DNA from: Collimonas antrihumi
GTDB lineage: Bacteria > Pseudomonadota > Gammaproteobacteria > Burkholderiales > Burkholderiaceae_D
Direction: 5' to 3'
NCBI RefSeq assembly: GCF_018304965.1
Contig: NZ_JAGQED010000008.1
Coordinates: 62,001 to 126,000 of the forward strand
Length of the DNA: 64,000 nt
In this document: piece by piece, positions 59,207 to 64,000 of the stretch
Numbering within the stretch: the stretch's first letter is position 1
How the letters are laid out: each line of letters begins with the position of its first letter
Made by a program: the position numbers and the translations under genes
Notes under the pieces: model-generated
Told to the model about the DNA's origin: nothing
What the model saw: the letters and a program-made list of their open reading frames with translations, nothing else
Database searches by the model: none

Positions 59207-60511
59207 ATGCTTGAACTCAGCGTCAGTCCGTCTGACGACCTGATCGACGTCCCGCGCCGCATCGTCGTCAGCGGTGCGGCGCCGGGCGAGTCGGTCGAAA
59301 TCAGCAGTCGCACGCTGCGCGCCGGCATCCCCTGGCGCAGCCGCGCCCGCTTTGTAGCCGACGCCCAAGGGCAGTTGGACCTGACGCTGGCCGAAGCGGT
59401 CGAAGGCGACTATCCTGGCGTTTCGGCGATGGGCTTGTTATGGTCGCAAGTGCCGGAGCTGGCCGGACGCCGTGAAGTGTTCAACGCCGACGTCCGGCAA
59501 CCGCTCGTTACCGTCCTGCATGCCACGGTGGCCAGCGGCAGCGTCTCTGCCGAACTGGTACAACGCCTGTGCAGGGAAGGGGTGACACGCAGCGATTTGC
59601 GCGAGGAAGGACTGGTCGGCACGCTGTTCCTGCCAGCCGGTGACGGCCCGCATCCGGCGGTGATGATACTCAACGGCTCCGGCGGCGGCATCAACGAGGC
59701 GCGCGCAGCTTTGTACGCATCTCGTGGCTATGCGGCTTTGGCTCTGGCATATTTCAAGGCGCCCGGTTTATCGGACTATATCTCCAACACGCCGCTGGAA
59801 TATTTTCAGGCAGGCCTGGACTGGATCCGGCGCAACCTCAAGCCGCAGTCGGATTTCGTCGCCATCAGCGGTCAATCGCGTGGCGGTGAACTGGTATTGC
59901 TGCTCGGCGCGACCTTCCCGCAACAGGTATCGGCGGTGCTGGCATACGTACCGAGTGCGCTGATACATAGCGGCCAGAACGCCGCCGACCCGGCAATCGG
60001 GCGTGAAGGACCAACCTGGCTCCTGGGCGGCAAGCCCTTGCCGCACCAATGGGAAAGCAATCGCACGGCTAGCTGGTTACCGTTCGACCAAGGTCCGCCG
60101 CCGCATCGTCACGCGCTGGCGATGCTGACTGCCTTGCAAGACGAGGAGGCGGTACAGCGAGCCCGCATTGCTGTGGAAAATATCCAGGCGCCGGTATTGC
60201 TGTTGTCAGCCGGCGATGACGGTTCATGGCCGTCCAGCACGTATGCCCGGATGGTCAGCGACAAACTGCAAGAGGTGGCGCATCCGTATCCGGTCGTATG
60301 GCAGGACTACCAGGATGCCGGACATGCAATCCTGTTTCCGTATGTCCCGACCACCCAGCTTAGCTATGCCCACCCGGTCTCGGGACGGGTCAGCACAGGC
60401 GGCGGCCAGCCGGCGCCGAATGCCGAAGCGGACCGAGATTCCTGGCAACAGGCACTGGCGTTTCTGGAGCACGCAGTCGCTGTACACACATCTAAAAAGG
60501 AAATCTCATGA
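59207..60511 (+). CDS. BAAT/acyl-CoA thioester hydrolase family alpha/beta hydrolase
   Basis: A 434-residue enzyme with an N-terminal beta-sandwich thioesterase domain (about 1-115) and a C-terminal alpha/beta hydrolase. The nucleophile is S224 in SGQSRGGEL (cysteine in some relatives); the aspartate is probably in SAGDDGSWPS and the histidine in DAGHAI. Bile acid-CoA:amino acid N-acyltransferase relatives make or break acyl-amino acid bonds. Here it may hydrolyse an imported amide or thioester. It starts 1 bp after the binding-protein stop. Confidence 0.85.
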   Translation: MLELSVSPSDDLIDVPRRIVVSGAAPGESVEISSRTLRAGIPWRSRARFVADAQGQLDLTLAEAVEGDYPGVSAMGLLWSQVPELAGRREVFNADVRQPLVTVLHATVASGSVSAELVQRLCREGVTRSDLREEGLVGTLFLPAGDGPHPAVMILNGSGGGINEARAALYASRGYAALALAYFKAPGLSDYISNTPLEYFQAGLDWIRRNLKPQSDFVAISGQSRGGELVLLLGATFPQQVSAVLAYVPSALIHSGQNAADPAIGREGPTWLLGGKPLPHQWESNRTASWLPFDQGPPPHRHALAMLTALQDEEAVQRARIAVENIQAPVLLLSAGDDGSWPSSTYARMVSDKLQEVAHPYPVVWQDYQDAGHAILFPYVPTTQLSYAHPVSGRVSTGGGQPAPNAEADRDSWQQALAFLEHAVAVHTSKKEIS

Positions 60512-61059
60512 CGATGCAAACATACGACATCGAGAATGATGTCATCGATCGGCTGGTCGGCTTGCAGCCGGGTGGCAGAACCCACGCTTTGCGTCATCAG
60601 CGTGAAAAGGTTGCCGCTGCGACGCAAGGCAGCTACGACACGCTATTCGATCCGGCATTGGCAGACATCGGCCTGGACGAACGGCTGCTGGTGGCGCTGT
60701 ACGCCTGCCGGCTGAGCGGCGCTAGCGATCTGGCAGGGCATTACCGTGAACGGCTGGTGTCGCAGGCTGTAGACGTACAGGAATTGACAGCCGCATCGGA
60801 AGGGCAGCCGGAGCAGTTGCCGGCCGGCCGCATGCGGGCCATGTTGACCTATACGCGTGCGTTGACGCAACGGCCGGTCGAGGGAGATCAGGAAGCACTG
60901 CGGAGCTTGCCCGCGGCCGGCATCAGCACGCCGGCAGTGGTGGCGCTGTCGCAACTGATTGCCTTTATCTCATATCAAGTACGTGTGGTTGCCGGTTTGA
61001 AAGCGATGGAACTGGCCACGAAATCGGCCACACCGTCGTTGCGCAAGGAGCACGCATGA
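60508..61059 (+). CDS. CMD domain protein (Avi_7170 family)
   Basis: A 183-residue protein resembling the carboxymuconolactone decarboxylase-like family named after Avi_7170: RLVGLQPGGRTHALRHQREK and LLVALYACRLSGASDLAGHY. The usual CxxC redox pair is absent; only one cysteine is seen in that helix. It always appears paired with the next gene's family, as here with an ATGA overlap. Its reaction is unknown. Confidence 0.82.
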   Translation: MTMQTYDIENDVIDRLVGLQPGGRTHALRHQREKVAAATQGSYDTLFDPALADIGLDERLLVALYACRLSGASDLAGHYRERLVSQAVDVQELTAASEGQPEQLPAGRMRAMLTYTRALTQRPVEGDQEALRSLPAAGISTPAVVALSQLIAFISYQVRVVAGLKAMELATKSATPSLRKEHA

Positions 61060-61658
61060 GCACTATCATCAAGTCGCATGGATTCACCAATGAAGTGCTG
61101 GACTGGAAAGCATGGCTGGATGTGATCGATATCGAGAACGCCACCGCCGACCAGATCAAGGTGCTGGAAGAAAGCCATCCCAAGGCGAAGGTGTCGGATT
61201 ATTACCTGTTCCTCGGTCATCAGCCGGACATCTTGCGCCAACGTTCGGCTGCTTTCAACGCCATCATGTATGCACCTGGCGGCATGTCGCGCGCCGAGCG
61301 TGAGTTGGGGGCGATGGTGGTGTCGCGCATCAACGGCTGCGTCTATTGCGCCTCGGTCCACGCGCAACGCTTCGAGCAGTTGGCGAAACGCAACGATACC
61401 GTGCAACAGGTTTTTGACGATCCCTACGCAGCCGGGATCAATGCGCGCGAACAGGCGATTTCCAAATTTTCAGCCGAACTCACCGATGCCCCTGGCGAAT
61501 TGAATGCCGCTAGTATCCAGGCCTTGCAGGAGGTCGGTTTGACCGAACTGGAAATCCTCGACCTGATTCACTCGGTAGCCATTTTCGCTTGGGCCAACCG
61601 GTTGATGCTGAATCTGGGGGAGCCTGTGTTTCCGGCTGCCGCCGCGACGCTGGAATAA
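61056..61658 (+). CDS. Alkylhydroperoxidase-like CMD protein (Avi_7169 family)
   Basis: A 200-residue AhpD-type protein with the catalytic block INGCVYCASVHAQRF (C95, C98, H102), a redox-active CxxC with a proton-relay histidine. It matches the family partnered with Avi_7170-type proteins near peptide-type ABC transporters. It may reduce a peroxide formed by the FAD enzyme or act on a ring substrate. Last gene of the operon, convergent with the TonB receptor. Confidence 0.85.
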   Translation: MSTIIKSHGFTNEVLDWKAWLDVIDIENATADQIKVLEESHPKAKVSDYYLFLGHQPDILRQRSAAFNAIMYAPGGMSRAERELGAMVVSRINGCVYCASVHAQRFEQLAKRNDTVQQVFDDPYAAGINAREQAISKFSAELTDAPGELNAASIQALQEVGLTELEILDLIHSVAIFAWANRLMLNLGEPVFPAAAATLE

Positions 61659-61671
61659 GCTAGCCGGCCAT

Positions 61672-63840
61672 TTAATAATTGAGTCTCAAAGTCAGGCGCA
61701 GCTGGCGCGGCTCGCCGGGGTGCACTGTGACGCCGCTTGGCACCACGGCACTGCCGGGCGATACCTGATAGTCCTGCTGATAGGCGATATCGTAGTACTG
61801 GCGGTTGAACAGGTTGAGTGCGTCCAGCGATATCGACATCCGTGGAGAAATTTCACGCTGTATCCGAAGATTGGTGACGATCGCCGATTGCGCTGTCAGG
61901 CTGCCGTCCTGCGCCAGCGGATAAGGGCCTATATAGCGTGTTTCCAGTCCTGCCGACCAAGGCCCCAGGTGCTGCAGCGTCGCCCGTAACAGTGCGACCT
62001 TGCTGACCGCATTAGGAATCATGTTGCCCATGGTGCCGTTATCGTTCATTTTCGCGTAGCGCGCATGGGTCCAGGCGAAGTCGGCGTCGAGCAGCAGCCA
62101 GCGATTGACGATCCAATGGTTGTTCCACTCGATGCCATGGCGTTTGCTGGCGCCGTTGGGCGCCGTACTGCCTATGGCGGAGTCGGCAGAATAGGTAATT
62201 TCGGAATCGCTGTTCAGGCTCCAGAGGGCCAGCGAGCTTTGCAGCCCGTCGATGATTTCAGTACGCACGCCGAATTCCTTGCCGGTACTGCCGACCAGCG
62301 CCGGCACCGCCGACGACGGCGCGCCGGTGGTTGGATCTATCTTGTCGATCACGCCGCGCGCATCGTTGCTATGAAAGCCCTTGCCGACATTGACAAAAAA
62401 TTCGGTCTTCGCCCATGGCCCGAGGATAATCGACAATTTGGGAGACACCCGGCTGCCGGACCCCGAACCGGAATTTTGCGACAACGAATACGATGTCATA
62501 TTCATGGCGACACGGTCGACACGGGCGCCAGCCAGCGTGCGCAGCCAGTCGCTCCAGATCGTCGTGTTTTGCAGATACAGGCCAGCCATGGTTTCACTGA
62601 CCTTGTCATCGGTAACCGTCTCAAAAGGAATGCGGGCCTGGGTGTTCTGCAAGCTGACGTCGATATTGTCATGCCGCAACTGCAAGCCCAGCTCCGTCGT
62701 TGAGTCATGTCCCAGCAAGCCATGCGTCCAGCCCTTGACGGCCTGGGCGCCAAGGATATTGCGGCTCTCAGCTTGCTGAAACTGGTCGCCTGTGGCTGGG
62801 CGCAATTCAAAGAACGTAAAATTCGACCAGAGTTTCAGGCGGTAATGCTCCGCGTAAGCCGAGATCCTGCTATAGCCGCCGTCGCCGTCATGGCTATGCC
62901 ACTCTCCTGACAGAATCGCCCGTCCGCTATTGCCGCCGTCGGTCGGGTCGAGTGCGGAAAAGCGTCCCAGTTGCCCCGAATTGATCAGTTCCAGCGGAAT
63001 CTGGTCGCTTGAATTCCATTTGGCGTCGTAGTAAATTCCATCGATTGACCAGCCGCTTGCCTGACTACCGTCACTGAGTCGCACCAGCGCATTCGTCTTG
63101 CGCAATTCTTCCTTTAACGCCCACGGCCCGTTATTGCGCATGACTTCAAGCGCACCGAGTAAAGCCGGTCCTTGCTTGATTGCATCTACCCCGCTTTCAG
63201 GGCTCTGCTGTGGTTGTGAGAGCATAATGGAACCGGCGACCAGTGCCCGCCGGTAACCATATGCGCCTCCAGTTAAATCGATGATGTTGTGGTCAAGACT
63301 CTTGCGATACTGGATGTCGGCCGAGCCAGCCGAGGAGAAATCGCCAGTGTGGGCGAAGTAGGGGCCTTTGCGGTAGTCGATGCGATCGACCAGTTCGGGA
63401 ATCAGGAAGTTCAGATCGGAATAACCCTGGCCGTGGGCGTGGGTGGGCATATTCACTGGAATGCCGTCAACGCTGGTGGCGAAATCGGTGCCATGGTCAA
63501 GATTGTAGCCTCGCAGAAAATATTGATTGGCCTTGCCATCGCCGGAATGCTGGGTTACCACCAATCCGGGTACCGTCTCCAACACCTCACCGGGCCTTAG
63601 CAACGGCAAGTCCTGCAATAACTCGCCGCGTACAACGCCCTGAGATGCGGCGTTCGAGGTGCCGACAGCATTTTCATAGTGACCTTCGACCGTCACGGTG
63701 GGCAACATGACGTCGCCGCTACCCGGTTGAGATGCCTGCGGGAACGTTTCCTCTACGTGCCGATTCTGGCCAACCTGAGCCAAGGCCGCGTCGCCACACA
63801 AGCATAGGAAAACTGCGGTTATCCACGGTATTGCGCGCAT
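61672..63840 (-). CDS. TonB-dependent outer membrane receptor
   Basis: A 722-residue receptor: signal peptide (1-21), plug domain (about 45-170) with TVTVEGHYE, RPGEVLETVPGLVVTQHSG and FLRGYNLDHGTDFATSVDGIPVN, then a 22-strand-type barrel ending LRLTLRLNY with a C-terminal aromatic residue. The N-terminal TonB box is not obvious. It imports siderophores, vitamins or other large solutes, and by position may feed the neighbouring peptide-type transporter. 63841-64000 is an A/T-rich promoter region without a gene. Confidence 0.92.
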   Translation of the reverse strand: MRAIPWITAVFLCLCGDAALAQVGQNRHVEETFPQASQPGSGDVMLPTVTVEGHYENAVGTSNAASQGVVRGELLQDLPLLRPGEVLETVPGLVVTQHSGDGKANQYFLRGYNLDHGTDFATSVDGIPVNMPTHAHGQGYSDLNFLIPELVDRIDYRKGPYFAHTGDFSSAGSADIQYRKSLDHNIIDLTGGAYGYRRALVAGSIMLSQPQQSPESGVDAIKQGPALLGALEVMRNNGPWALKEELRKTNALVRLSDGSQASGWSIDGIYYDAKWNSSDQIPLELINSGQLGRFSALDPTDGGNSGRAILSGEWHSHDGDGGYSRISAYAEHYRLKLWSNFTFFELRPATGDQFQQAESRNILGAQAVKGWTHGLLGHDSTTELGLQLRHDNIDVSLQNTQARIPFETVTDDKVSETMAGLYLQNTTIWSDWLRTLAGARVDRVAMNMTSYSLSQNSGSGSGSRVSPKLSIILGPWAKTEFFVNVGKGFHSNDARGVIDKIDPTTGAPSSAVPALVGSTGKEFGVRTEIIDGLQSSLALWSLNSDSEITYSADSAIGSTAPNGASKRHGIEWNNHWIVNRWLLLDADFAWTHARYAKMNDNGTMGNMIPNAVSKVALLRATLQHLGPWSAGLETRYIGPYPLAQDGSLTAQSAIVTNLRIQREISPRMSISLDALNLFNRQYYDIAYQQDYQVSPGSAVVPSGVTVHPGEPRQLRLTLRLNY

Positions 63841-64000
63841 GTCGTCCTATCTCCTCGAAATAGTTTCTTTTTCGTCATTTTCATGCGGCAACGGCATAAA
63901 ACCGCATTCATTTCATATACGCAGTTTTTCTTGAGACGGATTCTTTTTCTTTTACCTGATTCGGACGGCTACAAATATGCAAGATAATTCCATTTTGACA

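Overview
The window looks like the chromosome of a betaproteobacterium, probably Burkholderiales and perhaps the Oxalobacteraceae (Collimonas/Herbaspirillum type). This rests on moderately high GC, a BcepMu/Mu-like transposable prophage, a yehZYXW-type osmolyte ABC operon and dense LysR, ABC and TonB gene content. The genus assignment is an inference only; no rRNA or tRNA gene is visible.

Bases 1 to about 33,525 are most of a Mu-like prophage whose left end lies outside the window. A leftward block (1-3499) carries the terminase subunits, a TraR-type zinc finger protein, Rz/Rz1 spanins, a lytic transglycosylase endolysin and a holin-like protein. Next comes a leftward lysogeny block: an XRE repressor and two accessory genes (3648-5317). 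A compact divergent control region at 5318-5437 holds a near-consensus sigma70 promoter with palindromic operators. The rightward early operon (5438-13376) has a BcepMu gp16-like regulator, DUF3102, a DDE transposase (MuA-like), an AAA+ ATPase (MuB-like), DUF3164, HU, a GemA/gp16-like protein and a Mor-family activator. The rightward late genes (13568-33425) encode protease/scaffold, decoration and capsid proteins, gp36-38-like proteins, sheath, tube, chaperone, tape measure, baseplate proteins, two alternative receptor-binding proteins, and a Com regulator followed by a DNA methyltransferase where Mu has mom.

The most informative regulatory signal is an 18-bp element (ACTTRTGAAATRCTTCAC, core GTGAA-N4-TTCAC) that occurs three times. 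Each copy stands before one late transcription unit, corresponding to Plys, PI and PP of Mu. It is probably the target of the Mor/C-type activator.

The prophage right end falls inside a LysR regulator gene, of which only the 3' part remains. Host genes follow: a LysE exporter, deaD helicase, a deletion scar of a divergent OYE/LysR pair, the osmoprotectant ABC operon, a carboxymuconolactone decarboxylase, a branched-chain-amino-acid-type binding protein and an OsmC-YcaO fusion. A distinctive leftward operon at 45394-49307 (possibly starting at 49548) encodes a possible small secreted peptide, an ATP-grasp/PLP-decarboxylase fusion, a putative Cys-His-Asp amidase or peptidase, and a urea transporter. 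It looks like an undescribed small-molecule pathway. An IscS-like cysteine desulfurase and a LysR regulator follow. The window ends with a long rightward operon (52171-61658) of an FAD oxidoreductase, a Dpp-type peptide ABC transporter, a BAAT-type hydrolase and two CMD/alkylhydroperoxidase-like proteins, convergent with a TonB-dependent receptor.
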